This document shows positions 32,961 to 44,911 of a stretch of DNA of 64,000 bases, piece by piece. Below the pieces are notes generated by a model. That model had not been told where the DNA came from. It made no database searches and saw only the letters and a list, made by a program, of their open reading frames with translations. Where the stretch lies: the NCBI GenBank assembly GCA_030847615.1, contig JAUMIR010000002.1:233697809-233761808 (forward strand). Reading direction: 5' to 3'. This DNA comes from Gambelia wislizenii. Its lineage: Eukaryota; Chordata; Lepidosauria; Squamata; Crotaphytidae. A program made the translations under genes and the position numbers. The first letter of the stretch is position 1; the number at the start of each line of letters is the position of its first letter.

Positions 32961-33373
32961 TTTGTCAGATCCAGCTTTTCATGCAAAGATTAGACCTGAT
33001 GCACAATGAACATGGCCAGCTACTGGTCATTCTGATAGCTGGAAGACCTCACCTAGAAGGGTCCTCTCTTTGCAATATTGATTCCTCTGGAGATGTGGGA
33101 GTGGTCTAGTCCAGAGGAATAGTAAGTGGAATTGTTGTGGTGGTTATGTTGGGGAAGGAAATTGGAAAAGAAACAAGGAGGGGGAAAAATCTAATCACTA
33201 TGCAGTGCATTGTACCAGAGTCTGGACTAAAACTGAACTGAATTGAATGATGGAACTGAATTGTATTAAGATGCCCCCCTTTCCCTGCCCTTTGCCAATT
33301 GAAACTATCCTGTCCACTCCTCCACTCCTTAATATGTATGCTGACAGAAAAGAAAACTATGGCTAAGGTTAGA

Positions 33374-33417
33374 AGATGTAGCTATGAAGACAGAGTTCTG
33401 TCTTTGTAGCTACATCT
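33374..33417. repeat. 44-bp near-perfect inverted repeat
   Basis: Arms AGATGTAGCTATGAAGACAG and CTGTCTTTGTAGCTACATCT pair at 19 of 21 positions with a 2-base centre. No member of the other families matches it. Confidence 0.8.
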
Positions 33418-33739
33418 CTCAATGCTACCCACTCCCGCCCCCCAAAAAATAACCCCTGACATTGAAGCCAGGAAGCTTCTCTGACCACTCAACAGAAGGA
33501 TTTCTGAGATGCTGGAGAGGAGGTCATTGAATGATGATGTATCCATCCCTCCCCAGCAGCAAGACATTCCTTGCTGCAAGAAGATGGAGGCATCTTGGAA
33601 ATCCTTTTTTGCGGGAGCTCCTTGGCTTCAAAGGTAGTGGAGCAGTTTTGGTCATAGCAGTGGTACAGCCACTGCAAATGTGAATTCCAATAGTTAAAAT
33701 GTCACTAAGTCCAACTTGAAACCGTGTAAATACAGTACA

Positions 33740-33800
33740 AGATACTAGCATATGTATATCTACTCAGAAGGAAGCCCCTTTGAGTTAAATAGGTCATAGT
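33740..33800. repeat. Pal-D fragment
   Basis: CTACTCAGAAGGAAGCCCC, then GAGTTAAATAGG, resembles the motif TTACTCAGAAGTAAGCCCC at 11198-11221. Confidence 0.4.
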
Positions 33801-34427
33801 CCCGGGTAATCAGGAATGTAGTAACAGCGGGCACAGACATAGACATTACCACCTCAATAAGAATTCTGCCCTCCCAATCAATTTTTCTTTAAGTTTACAA
33901 ATTTCTAGCTTTGCACTTAAGCATTTAGAATACAGTTTAGGCATTCAAGAAAAGGGTATGGTAGAATCCCACCAAACCCCAACAATTCATGAACTTACCA
34001 AAATATTGTACATGTACAAGGAAGACTTTTCATGCATGTACACCATGTATGCTTCAAGACTCACGTTTGATGCATCTACATCTGTGTATGAACATTCATT
34101 CTCATCTTTGACACATGCGCTGACCATACAGGCATTCAGTGTCTTATCAGAGAAAAGGAACTTTAGTAATCTTGGTTTTCGAAAGTAACAAACTTGAAGG
34201 AATTCCAAGCAGAAAGTTTCTCGACACATTTGTAGAAAAGTCAAGCACATTAGACCTTATTAGCAATTCAAATCCTTATAGTAGGATGACTTCATTTCCT
34301 ATTATAGTAGCATTCATTTCCTAGTCATTGTGATTTAGTTTACACAGCTCTTTTCCATGTGGAAAATACTGTATTTTAAATAGATTTGCCTTTTTGAAAA
34401 CTTTACAACTTAACTGAGATAACCAAG

Positions 34428-34500
34428 GGCTTGTCTAGACAAGGCAATATAATGTGGATTGGTGCACTGTAACACCAATTCACAGCAGTACAGTACTTAT
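34428..34500 (+). mobile_element. Pal-F left terminus fragment
   Basis: AAGGGCTTGTCTAGACAAGG, then ATGTGGATTG and AATTCACAGCAGT, matches the first 70 bases of Pal-F copy 1 (21570). The rest is missing. Confidence 0.65.
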
Positions 34501-34588
34501 GAGTGATATTTATGTACTGCTTGACATAATAAAGTATCAAATGTTTATATAGAATGTACTATGAAACTATAGTTAAAATATGTATCCA

Positions 34589-34760
34589 TCTATAATAATA
34601 AAAGGGAATGTTTGTGTATCTATGGCAGCCATAAGTCATCTGGACTTGGTGCTATGTAGATGCCTGAGAATTTGACAGTAGGTGTTTGGTTGTCCTTCAA
34701 GTTGCTATGCCAAGTTTCAAGCCAAAACATGAAGTTTAAAAAGGAGGGAGGGAGACATAA
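34589..34760 (+). mobile_element. Helitron-like 5' fragment
   Basis: Begins TCTATAATAATAAAAGGG after an A and continues AATGTTTGTGTATCTATGGC, the style of a vertebrate Helitron 5' end. The 3' end is not identified; sequence up to 35004 may belong to it. Confidence 0.45.
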
Positions 34761-35004
34761 GTCATCAACAAATAATGGTAGTTACCTCAAAATATGACAT
34801 AATATTTTTTATTGTTGCTAAGTTGCAGTGACTAGTTTCAAGCTGAAATTGCAATGGATTGCTTTGTAGAAGCAAAAAACAGACGGAGGTTGCTTTAATG
34901 TACCCAGAAATATTTTTAAAGGGGATATTTAAAGAGGCTTTCTGAGGCACAGATTCTGGAAGTAAGGGAAAAATGAAGAAGGCAGGAGTAGGCTAAGGCA
35001 TCTA

Positions 35005-35623
35005 TCTATATAATTCTCTTGGGTATGTTGCCATTTTCAGTGTGCTGATTGGCTGCTTAGGCATTCCTTGGCTGGCCAATCAGCTCTCAGCAACACCTCC
35101 TCGGTCTACAATCATTGCCGAGCTGCGGCATTGCCAGGCCAAATGGGGCGGGAGGTCAGGTCACCGCCCTGCTGCTGCTGCCGCCAAGCTACAGCCTTGC
35201 CAGGCCAAATGGTGCCGCTCAACTAGCTGTACCCAACGTAAAATACATCGGTGGTACATTGAAGGTGAGTTGCTCTGTTGACCTCGCCCAGTGCCGCTGC
35301 TGCCAGTTGACTGCAGAACCACATAGTTACCTGGCGGCGACAGCAGGACACCACTGCTGCCGCTCCAACAGGACCCATGCAGTCAATTGGCAGCGGCAGC
35401 ACTGGCTCTAGGGCAATGGTTCTCAACCTGTGGGTCTCCAGATGTTGTATGACTACAGTTCCCAGAATCCCTCACTATTGGCTTTGCTGCCTAGAGTTTC
35501 TGGGAACTGTAGTCCAACAACATCTGGAGACCCACAGGTTGAGAACCATTGCACTAGGGGCGGGTCAACAGAGCAACACACCCTCAATGCATCACCGACG
35601 TATGTTGCGTCAGGTCTAGCTAG
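35005..35623 (+). mobile_element. Non-autonomous Helitron containing an hAT hairpin
   Basis: Starts TCTATATAATTCTCTTGGG after an A and ends GTCTAGCTAG before a T. A short stem GACG/CGTC precedes the CTAG end by about 12 bases (around 35597-35611). Blocks CAGTGTGCTGATTGGC and CCAGTTGACTGC are shared with the Helitron at 19453-19993. The hairpin at 35414-35551 lies inside it and is younger. Confidence 0.75.
35414..35551. mobile_element. 138-bp hAT hairpin MITE inside the Helitron
   Basis: The left end CAATGGTTCTCAACCTGTGG and right end CCACAGGTTGAGAACCATTG are exact inverted copies. Inner arms GTCTCCAGATGTTG and CAACATCTGGAGAC also match. The flanks CTCTAGGG (35406-35413) and CACTAGGG (35552-35559) agree at 7 of 8, the hAT-sized duplication. 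The almost perfect pairing suggests a relatively recent insertion. Confidence 0.9.
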
Positions 35624-35689
35624 TTATTGGTAAGGCTCCTAAAATTTACAAAAATGGTAGGAAAAATAGGAGAGCTATTGCTGGTATTG

Positions 35690-36230
35690 AGAGTAGTGGG
35701 CCTGTCTGTATAAAATGGAGTCTAGCATCCATTATATGAACAGACCACAATAAAGATCACTCGCTGAGAAGCCCCCTCCTCTTCTGTTTTGTATCTAAGT
35801 ATTCCTTTCTAACAGCTGCATGTACAAGGATGAAAAGAAGACAGACAGTGTTTCTTTGGGAAACTAAAACAAAGGAAGCCATCCAGCAGTTATCTGTATG
35901 TCCTTCCTACCTTGCCAAGAAAGTCTGGAAGACAGCTACTTCTTATCTATGCTTTTCTTTAGATGTATAATTAGAAATTGGCACAAGTAACTGACATATT
36001 TTCAAGCTACAAAAAGTAGGAGTCAAAAAAGTATAAAGGCTCAACTCTTAATTAGTTCATTGTCCCTTTAACCTGAAGGTACCTACCTGCGCAGATATCT
36101 GTTTTGTAGAGGCTCGAGCCTTTACAATTTTCTATTTGCAATAAAGCTCCTGTTTTCAAGAAACGTTGCATCTCTTGCCTGTCCTTCTGGTCCGAGCTGT
36201 CATTCAATAAGGAGAGTTTGGGTGACAGTA
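35690..36230 (+). mobile_element. Possible endogenous-retrovirus-like LTR
   Basis: An LTR-like layout: a TATA-like GTATAAAGGC near 36031, a polyadenylation-like CAATAAAGCTCC about 110 bases later (near 36139), and a downstream U5-like stretch ending near GGGTGACA. An additional GTATAAAATGG...CAATAAAG pair lies at about 35710-35755. Ends and target duplication were not found, and no gag, pol or env sequence is visible. Confidence 0.4.
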
Positions 36231-37169
36231 TGATTCCTAAGGTAAAAATGAGGGAGGGGTTAATGTGAAAGCAGGAGGCCTGTTTGGGTTTATAAGATAA
36301 CAAAGCCAGGTAGCAATGGCTACATATCAACTAGTACAGCACAACAATGAGCATCATTACTTGACAAGTCAAGGAAATGTGTAAACACATTTTCTGCCTC
36401 CCAAACTACATATAGAAAGGAGCACCAGAAGGTAGGTGCCATTACTAAGAAGATTTGCTTTTGTGATCTTACATGATGGCACTTCATTGACCACAGAAGG
36501 GCCAAGAATGTCTCCTGTGAAGATCTCAGAGGTCAACAGGATATATATAATGCAGGCCAGGCACCTGCCATAGCACAGGAGGGCACTTTTCAGTTTGCTG
36601 AAGAGCTCGAGGGCTATGCTTTTTTGCCTTAAAAAAACACCATAAAAATTAGTGACGTGGCTGTAAGATAAAATCTTATTTTAATTTAATTTTGTCACCA
36701 CCCAGAATTCAAATGATAGAATTCATTAGACAGTGATTTAAATTTATTATAGACTAACTTTTAATCAACTTGAGAAACCATGAATTTTAGTGGCAGAAGA
36801 AGCAGCTGGCTATTGGCTTATGAGATCCTTGCAGGAGCAATGTTCCTGTTGAAACTCATAGGGTTCCTATTTGATTTAAGGTCGTTGACCCTGTTAGCAA
36901 TTGCACTGTGTTGGGAAACCAAACGCTCCCTGCAAATAAAGGGCTTATTATTTGAATTAAGATAATTGACTATATCAGTCAGTTGCATGGTTAGTGCAAT
37001 TTAACAATTTGCCACTAAATTTCAGCACCAAATTGCAATGTTGATTTTTGGTAAGTGTTTAATTTTTCCTGGAGTGTTTGTGGGGAACACAAAAAGAGAT
37101 TAAGAGGTCACATTTGGCCCACAAGCTAACCTTCACTGATGTAAGAGAAGCTAGTCTGTTAAGCGTCCT
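36231..37169. other. Anonymous sequence, nothing recognised
   Basis: The part 36650-37050 is A/T-rich. No coding or RNA feature supported. Confidence 0.4.
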
Positions 37170-37440
37170 TCTCCCAAGTTGTTTAGGGCCTTATCTAGGG
37201 CTGACCTTCCTTTAAAGTTCAGGTGCAGAACCATAAACGTGGCATCTAACCCAGTTCTTTTAACACAGGAAAAATATGTGTAGCTGGGTACTCTACTGAG
37301 CATCCTAGTAGTGACACATGGCATCATCTGCAGCTTCTAAAACAGGTGCAAGGGCGGCCCTACATAAAATGCATTACAGTAACCCAGTTGAGATTACCCT
37401 GTGCATGTACCACTATGGCTGGGTTATCATTATACAGGAA
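37170..37440 (-). pseudogene. L2-clade RT fragment
   Basis: The minus strand around 37400-37330 reads SQLGYCNAFYVG and then KLQ. This resembles the L2 segment LVTSRLDFCNVLYMGLPL...QKLQ present at 17328-17405. Only a short, degraded part is left. Confidence 0.6.
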
Positions 37441-37477
37441 CAGAAGTAATTGTGATGCCAACTAAAGCTGGTAATCA

Positions 37478-38067
37478 GGTCCCATCTATACAAGGGTGGG
37501 GGGGAATATGAACATGTCTGAAAAAGCAGGCATTGGCAATGATGCAACCTGTCTTCACAGTCAAAAGAGCCCCCCTAAACTTTGCATGACCCCCTAGCCA
37601 AGATGGTGGCCGCAAGTGATTTACTTGCAATTTTAAATCTGCCACCAATTAAAAAAAAAAACAGTTTCCTATGGTACGCACATGTGATATTTCATATTTT
37701 AAAATAAAGGGAGTATACGATCACCATGTGATCGACTTATCAGACCCTCGCTTAGCCGAAAATCCAACATGGTGGCAGCAGCTACTTTCCCTGTTTGCTA
37801 GCTCTGCCCCATGCTCATCCAGCCAATCAGATAGCACTGCCTTTTCGTATCTGTGTGAATGCGACTGTCCAAATGACTGAAAATTTGCATGTTATATGGA
37901 GCTTTTTAGAAAATCCGGACGAAGCTCTGGACACTATGTACACAGACTTTGGGGTGGATTCAGCTCCCCCGCTTCCTGATGACATGTATTTTTGCGAATG
38001 TCCATATGAACGGATCACCTTCTGTTCGCACCCCGGTTGTATTATTTTCACCATTTAGACAGGCCCT
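37478..38067 (+). mobile_element. Pal-F element, copy 3 (subfamily b)
   Basis: The left end is CAGGTCCCATCTATACAAGG and the right end is TTTTCACCATTTAGACAGGC followed by CCTCAG. It shares AACTTTGCATG, CAAGATGG, TTTTAAATCTGCCAC, CCGAAAATCCAACATGGTGG and CAATCAG with the copy at 60749. The right end also matches copy 1. Confidence 0.75.
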
Positions 38068-38097
38068 CAGTACACTGGGACACTGTGGCCACATTAG

Positions 38098-38165
38098 CCT
38101 TCTTCTTCTTCTTTTATTTATATTTGGTCTTTCTCCCTATGACGGGACCCAAGGTGGCTATCATT
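38098..38165 (-). mobile_element. LINE 3' tail fragment
   Basis: TCTTTTATTTATATTTGGTC, then GGGACCCAAGGTGGCTATC, is the complement of an L2-like LINE terminus as at 15200. Confidence 0.6.
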
Positions 38166-38418
38166 GGCCTCTAATGATAAAGTGGATCCAGAAGCACCCC
38201 CAAACTATAGACTTGTTCTGCGAGAGGGAACAAAGCTCTGTCCCAGTTCCCAGGCCCAGGAACCACCTATCCCTGTATCTGTGACTTAAATCTGTAAATT
38301 CAATGACCCAAATCTATGAGTGTAGATCAGAAATCTGCTGTTGTGCACTAGATTAGATGCACTGGATCCATGAGAACGTGGTAAGTTAATAAATAGATTT
38401 AAGCCTTTGTCTTACTAG

Positions 38419-38640
38419 GGGCCTTTTCACAGTGTGCAGTTCGAGCACTGTGATTCCACTAAAGCTGCCATGGCGACACACCATGGAATCCTGAGATGGA
38501 GGGATTTTTAAAATCCTCAGCCAGGGAGCTCCTCTGGTACCTCTAACCATACTGTAAATCTCACGGGATGCCATCAAATGCAGCTATGGCAGTTAAAGTA
38601 GAATCATTGTGCTATAATTGTGTAATGTGGAAGGGCCCCA
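38419..38640. mobile_element. Pal-A-like hairpin element
   Basis: The left end GGGGCCTTTTCACAGTGTG and right end AATGTGGAAGGGCCCC are inverted. Inner blocks GTGATTCCACTAAAGCTGCC and GGCAGTTAAAGTAGAATCAT are inverted partners. It resembles the element at 94-317. Confidence 0.75.
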
Positions 38641-38894
38641 GGATTCCATGTCCATTTGTTAACTCTCCTCCAGACCGTAACTGCATCCAAGTGCTGGTTC
38701 ATAATGTGGGTGGCCTTTCCTAAATTAGCAATTACATGGAAATGGTTTTAGAAGTAACCTAGAGTTTTGTGTGTTTTTTTTAATTGGCAAATTAAATGGA
38801 ATTCTCCTAGTTCTTCCATCAAACAAACAAGACAGCCAGACAGCCTGCCATGAAGTTGAATTAAACAGGCCTCTGGTGTGATCTAGCACAACTT

Positions 38895-39020
38895 GTACTT
38901 AACTTGTGGAACTGGCCATCCCTGGATGGAGTGATGGCCACCAATCTGGATTGCTTTAAAAGAGGATTAGAGTCAGGCTGTTTCATGGAGGCTGAGGCTC
39001 TCCATCTTTACTAGTTATGA
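38895..39020 (+). mobile_element. CR1/L3-like LINE 3' fragment
   Basis: AACTTGTGGAACTGGCCATC, GTGATGGCCACCAATCTGG, TTGCTTTAAAAGAGGATTAG and TTCATGGAGGCTGAGGCTCT follow the conserved 3' part of CR1-like elements. Confidence 0.65.
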
Positions 39021-39256
39021 TTTATATATATTTCCTCAGCATCTGAAGTACTATGCCTTCTTGTCTTTTTCTCACACTCAAGAAAAAGAAACCTCATTTT
39101 TATATTTGTGTGTGAGAGATGGAAATTTTTTTTGAAACTTTTGGTGACAATATTCACACTTTTTTGTTGTTGATATTGCCCAAATTGGCCTAAATCATTA
39201 TTATTTTTTGCAAAAACTAGAACTGCTGCTGCCCTGAAAGTACTAGATGACTTGTT

Positions 39257-39645
39257 TGTCAGGGGATGATAGGACACACAATCCCCAGCAGAAGCCCAAA
39301 AATTATCTCAGCAGACTCAGTGGCAACCTACTCCCAAGAATACTCACACACAGAGTGTTTGATGTCCAAATAAGCAGGAGGCACTTTTATCTTCAAACTC
39401 AAACAGTTGCAATATATACCAATATTTACAATCCAAGGAGAAACTGCTTCACCAGGCCTCAGTATTCACAGGAAGAAGGGTGAGCTCTGTGCTTACTCAG
39501 TCGCATGATCTTACACATGAATAAGAACCCTCCTTCTATAGCTAAGGCAGACTAGGCAGTTCATGGAATCAGCCATTTTGACTAGGCATGACTCTGCCGT
39601 TTGTTTGGCCATTTTAAAATGGAGTTCAGTCTCTAACTTCTGACA
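39257..39645 (-). mobile_element. Solo LTR candidate
   Basis: A 389-bp block beginning TGTCAGGGG and ending TTCTGACA, with inverted TGTCAG/CTGACA ends. The flanks TTGTT and TGGTT match at 4 of 5. The orientation is inferred from a TATA-like GGTATATATTG on the minus strand. No internal retroviral sequence adjoins it. Confidence 0.55.
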
Positions 39646-39799
39646 TGGTTTGCCTCTTTTGATTAACAAGCCAGTCTTTTGGGATTGCTCAGTTCATGTA
39701 CTTTGTACTGAAAATGGGAAAGAGGCACGTTTTGTGTAGAAACATCTTGTGCAAACTATAGAAATTGTTTGATTTAAAAAGGGTAACAAGGGCCAGTAT

Positions 39800-39890
39800 T
39801 TTCAAGCTGTCATGCCAGCCCCCTGTTTGACCATGGTGGGAACAAAACGCTGGACTCAATAGGTCTGTGGTCCGATCCAAACTGGGTAAC
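39800..39890 (+). mobile_element. CR1 3' fragment
   Basis: CAAAACGCTGGACTCAATAG, then GTCTGTGGTCCGATCCAAAC, resembles a CR1/L3 3' end (GCTGGACTAGATGG...TCTGATCC). Confidence 0.5.
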
Positions 39891-40646
39891 TCTGATGTTG
39901 TTATGCTGGAACAGGGAACTGTAACTTCTAAAAAATACAGAAAATGGCCTCATAGCCTGTGAGTACACACAGTACCTTCTCTCTTGCTAGCTCATGCAAT
40001 CTCCTTTATCTCATTACCAGATGCTTGTTACAGGCTTTTCTGTGGCCGCCATATTCAATTCCATTTAATGATAGGGGGAGAAATCGAAGGCTGTCTGGCT
40101 TCAAAATATTTCAGTAATTCAAGGGAGCCATAACAGGATGGAAAAAGCATCCGTGCCATTCTATTTTCTCCTGCCATCTCCCCTTCATCATGTCTGACTC
40201 ACCTTTGCCTTCTTTGACTTCCATTGCTGCCTCCTTTTGCAGGCCAGCACACATGGGTCGGGACAGGCCCTGGGGTGGCCCCGGAGGGCTTGCCAGGTGG
40301 AAATAACAGCAGATACAACAGCAGGCAGTGTGGCACTGGCATTTCCATTTCCCACAATCTAGCACAATCTCCTAGGTCCAGGTGTCCAGCCTTCCCTCCT
40401 CAGCCCCTACCCCTAAAGCAGTTGTTAGGGTTTGATTAAAACAACATTTCTGTTGGTGCCAGTGGAAGCTTTTTCTTTTCTTTCCTTTTTTAAAAGTGAA
40501 TTGTCAGGGTGGTGGTGAGATTTCCAAGGGGTCAGTCTCAAGTGGGGAGAGGATGGTATACTCTTTTCCATCTGTGCTATGTCACCCACCTGCCACATTG
40601 CCCCTTCCTCCACATGGAAAGTGGGCTTGAAATTAAAGCATTATGG
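39891..40646. other. Anonymous sequence, nothing recognised
   Basis: Open frames on both strands around 40111-40440 are without family motifs. No exon can be supported. Confidence 0.4.
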
Positions 40647-40773
40647 CTGTGTGTGTGTGTGTGTGTGTGTGTGTTGGGGGGGGGAGACCAAGGCAGCTTT
40701 AATAGTGAAGAACAGGGTGGGGGGGGTTGTTTTTGTTATAGTTTTAAAAAATACAACAGAGACAATATAGAGA

Positions 40774-40808
<35 letters not shown>

Positions 40809-40829
40809 AGAGAGAGAGAGAGAGAGAGA
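40647..40829. repeat. Two TG-rich microsatellites, the second compound
   Basis: (TG)n spans 40647-40674, followed by a G-run; (TG)n(AG)n spans 40776-40829. Confidence 0.95.
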
Positions 40830-41299
40830 CAACTATTTTCGTCTGGTTGTGGACATAAAGAGTTAAAAACCTCCTAACCATTAATTATGACCTCCTCCCC
40901 ACAGTCAATTCCCATCCACACATGTGTAGTGAAAAAAAAATGCTAGGAGCTTTTATTATTTTTTTTAAAATTTAAAAATATTTCATATTTTTTATGACTG
41001 CAAGGAGGGAAGGCAGCTGGGGTGAGCTGGAGAGCTGGAGAACAAGGTTGTAGCTTTGTTGGAGGGGGCAAAATGAAGATGTTGCCTCCAAATTAGAATT
41101 CTCTCTCTCTCTCACACAGACACACGAAATTTTCCTTCACTTCCCAAATACGTAGGACTGTAGTAACTTCACATTTCAGTTGAGCGGTTAGAAATGTAGT
41201 TTAGGCATCCAGTGGAAAGAGGCAGGCGAGGTTCCCAAGGAATTGCAAACACAGCAAATGGGAGAGTTCTAGGTGTGAACAATTTTCAATGTCTCAGTC

Positions 41300-41536
41300 T
41301 GTCAGGAGTCTGTCTGTAGCTAGGCCTCTGCCTGGGCCTGCCTACAGTCAGTGGCCGGGGTGCTTGGGAGCAAGGGAGAAGAGGAGTTTTGCCTGCCAAG
41401 CCACATTGAAAAAGCTATACTTTTTTTTCCTTTGTGAATCAGTTCTGCCAATATTCTTGGACCTGTTCACTTCTTTACCTCATCAATAAAACACCTGAAC
41501 AAGTGATTGTTGGCTGAGTGAACTGGAGTTCTGACA
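41300..41536 (+). mobile_element. Short LTR-like block
   Basis: Begins TGTCAGGAGTCTG and ends GTTCTGACA, with CAATAAAACACC near 41481 as a possible polyadenylation signal. The terminal bases resemble the LTRs at 39257 and 61750. No target duplication was found. Confidence 0.4.
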
Positions 41537-42049
41537 GGATCCTTAGGCACTCTCTGCAATGGAGACTGAAGGAAAATTTAATTGGAGGGCAAAATTTTCA
41601 TTTGGAGAGGCAATGCATTCATTTTGACCCTTCTATAGTTACTCCCTTGAAATAGATAAGGGAGTGAGGGGGAGAGACAGGTGAAAAGAGGAGAAAGAAG
41701 AAATAATGGGGAGATAGAAATATTTGCAATATGAGGGGGTAAATAACAGATGCTTTCAACTTTTTAAAAACAACAAACCTCAAAAAAATTGGTTATCTAA
41801 GCAAAACAAAAAATCCAAAAACACTTCAAAATTTAAAAAAAGTCAAAAACATGCAGCTTGGAATTATTTATTACTGTGCCCCAATAACCTATTTGGAATA
41901 TGAGGGCATTTAGCAAATGCTCCCCCCACTACACTTCACTCCTTGGAAATACAGCAAATTAGCAGAGTCAACTACACACACAGCTGTGTTAGCGTAATAA
42001 TTCCAGCATGCACAAAGAGAGCTTATTGATAACCAACACCCTATTTGTA
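41537..42049. other. Anonymous A-rich sequence
   Basis: A-rich stretches at 41765-41850. Nothing recognised. Confidence 0.4.
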
Positions 42050-42471
42050 CCCCAAATTATTTATTTAGCCAAATAAGTACTCAAAGCACACAAAAGTAGT
42101 TAAAAAGTATAAAGGATATATTTACTCATAGTCTCAGAGCATATCACATGGAATAGTAGCAGCATAGCTTCAAAGTAGATTAAAAATTACTTAAAATGAC
42201 TAAATACTACATGGTTACAAAATGTATGTGCAGGAGTGCAGAGCATGTCCTGTTGCTCACAAGATGGTCATGGCGAAAGTGAGGGGAAGAACAAAGCTCG
42301 TGGCTAGCTTCTAGACAAAGGAGAAAACACTCCTCTTTCCCTAGAAGCCTAATCACAATATATTAGGAAGTTACGTCAAACATCCTGTTTGCTTCTATCA
42401 GTTAATCCTTCAATAGCAAAAAACATTTCCACTTATTGGATTGCAAACTATATATTCCAATAAGAAAGACA
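42050..42471 (-). mobile_element. LTR-like segment, copy 2
   Basis: Colinear with 11400-11869: AAGTACTCAAAGCACAC, AGTAGCAGCATA, ACTACATGGTTACAAAATG, CTATCAGTTAATCCTTCA and TTGGATTGCAAACTATATAT. Boundaries are approximate. Confidence 0.45.
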
Positions 42472-42538
42472 AGGAATAGAAAGTTGTGGATGTGTCTGAG
42501 AGAGAAACTGGGGTGGCCCTGGCCACACTACATGTAGT

Positions 42539-42908
42539 ATACCCTCCAACTGTCCCCATTTGGCAGAGACAGTCCTGATTAATTCTCTGTCACCCCACCT
42601 TTCCAGCTTCTTTTAAAATGTCCCAGTTTCTTTCTCCTTCTTCTACTTTCCCCCTTTGTCTTCAGCTTACTTCTGTTGCTGCAAACTAGTTCAAAGTGAA
42701 AAAGTAATTTGAACTCAACTCAGTGAGGGTGGGAGGACAGGAGGGGAGGCAACACCAGCCCTTCCCAGCCAACTCAGACAAAAGCAAACTGCTGCAGCCT
42801 GTCCTGGCTTGTGCGTTCCTCATTAATAACTTTGGCCATCTTGAGCACACCCTGATGTTGCTTGGTCAAAAGTGTCTCAGTTTTCCTCTGTGAAATGTTA
42901 GAGGGTAT
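42539..42908 (+). mobile_element. Pal-E element, copy 2
   Basis: Ends ATACCCTCCAACTGTCC and GTTAGAGGGTAT. Internal blocks GGCAGAGACAGTCCTGATTA, TTAAAATGTCCCAGTTTC and AGTTCAAAGTGAAAAAGTAA are shared with copies 1 and 3. Confidence 0.8.
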
Positions 42909-44550
42909 GCAGGTAGTTTCCAACAGGTTTCTCCTGATATGGTTCAGCTCTCAGTGGTGTATGGGAGAGAGGGCCTACACTCTTGTTTTTTAAAAGATGT
43001 TTTCTAGATGAGCTATGCATGTGTCATAGCAGGAATCATCTTAGACACAGCCTTTCCTTCTTCTGTTATACACAGGACAGAAAACCTCTTTAAAGACAGA
43101 TTACTGTTATTTGAAACCTTTTACCTGACCAACTTGTGCCACCCAAATCCCCGTGTGCCGTTCCTTGAGTCAAGGTCTGCTACAGGCATGAGCCCTGATG
43201 ACCTAGTCTACTAGACATCCCACTTCAGTCCTCCCTCTCCCAGGCTGCCATCACCACCGCAACTTTGTAAGAAATCCTACCATGATGAGAGGACAGATAC
43301 ACTGGTTGTTTGCCTCTCTTTGATTGGAGTACTTTTTCAGTGAGTCATGCAATCAGTTGAAAATTGTCTCTTCCAAGCGCCTTTGCCACATTCAATTCCA
43401 GCTCAGCAACTATTTAAAGGCAATAGGAAGAAGATTAGGCAAAGAGCTCCCAAGCCAATCCTCATGCAGATATTGCTGTTTGGTTTGAAAGAGTTGTAAA
43501 TGCTGAAGACATTATGGGGAAATAACTGTTTGTCACTCCCAAACTTTCTGAGTTCTCATCCCATACCCAGTCTTCTCTCATTTCTGCTTATTATGTCTCA
43601 TCTTCAGTCAGCAACCGAGCTACTTTCCAAGTAACCTAAACCTGTGAGGTGTTATATAGCAGGGAGATGGATAACACTATAGATAGAGCTGATGAGGTGA
43701 TAATATAGAAGTGGGGTTGCTGCGATTCATATGAGAGTCACTTTCCAAGTACCATGTCCAGCACTCAGCCATTTTTCATGCATTTGTGTATCTGATGTTA
43801 CTTTTGATAGAGATCCTGTGAACGTTATCACCCTGCCCTTCACTTACAGGTCACCCTGATTGAATAAGTAGAGATGCTACCACCCACAATACCCTATGCA
43901 CCCCTTTACCCAACCCTGCTTTAAAGACTGAACACCCATCTCTCTCCACTCCCAACTGGTGCCAGGGCTATCTAGCTCAGCATGGAAGTGTATGCATGTG
44001 TGTTACCCTTGTGCAAAGTTGATGCACCAAAGAACCAAGAGTCAGAGGAAGGGACTAGGAAGCAAGATGGTGGATATATGCATGTGAGCCAAATCCTGTC
44101 ATCTGGAGCAAAGCAGGGAGTAGAATCCCAGTGCTGTGACTCATAAGACCTCTTGTTACACAAATCTTGGTGTAGCAGTCCAGGAAAGAGAAACAAGGGT
44201 TGGTTGTGAGCCTTTCCTACATCACAACAGCAGTGAATGGCCTAGAAAATCTCCACACATCTTTTGTGTGGTGTAGATGACACCACATGGAATGATGGCA
44301 GCCACTGTAGCTATTGACACAGTTTGTTACAAGCTCAGTGAGTTTTGTTTCCCCTCTCCCCATGGCTCAGGGTTGTCATATTACCAGGTAAGCTGGGTTT
44401 TCCTCATGTGTATTTCCAGTCAGCTGAGCCAGAAGCAGGTCTGGCCTACTTGCCAACCCTTCTCTGCCTTGCCTCTGGGGCATCAAAAGGCCTCAGACAT
44501 CTATGACATCATTAGGATGCATCCCTCTTTGACAAGACAAAGATTGGTTC
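42909..44550. other. Anonymous sequence, nothing recognised
   Basis: 1.6 kb without recognised repeats or coding signal. Short open frames at 43008, 43972 and 44277 have no identifiable family. Confidence 0.45.
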
Positions 44551-44871
44551 CTGGGTTTTATCTAGATGGTGAAAAAAGTCCTTTCAAAATGTGAGGGGAT
44601 ACATTTTGTCCTTTTGTCCTGCAGCAATTCACCATATTTGAAAGGAGGAGGGCCAAAATTTTATTGCAATTTTTTTAAAAAAATACATATGTGGAAATGC
44701 ACATTCCAGCCTGTTTGAACAACCAGTTCGAATTGGGGCACATCCCAGAAGTCAACATGTGATTGGTTGGATGTGCGCAGGGGTGGGCTTGCCAGCGACA
44801 AAGTCCAGTGCTGCCATTGTTTTATTTTCGTGGAAGCAATTTTGTGCTATTTTCGAGGAGCAGAGCAAGAA

Positions 44872-44911
<40 letters not shown>

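Noticed and set aside
35690..36230. Full endogenous retrovirus
   Set aside because: Only LTR-like control signals are visible; no gag, protease, polymerase or envelope sequence lies within several kilobases on either side.
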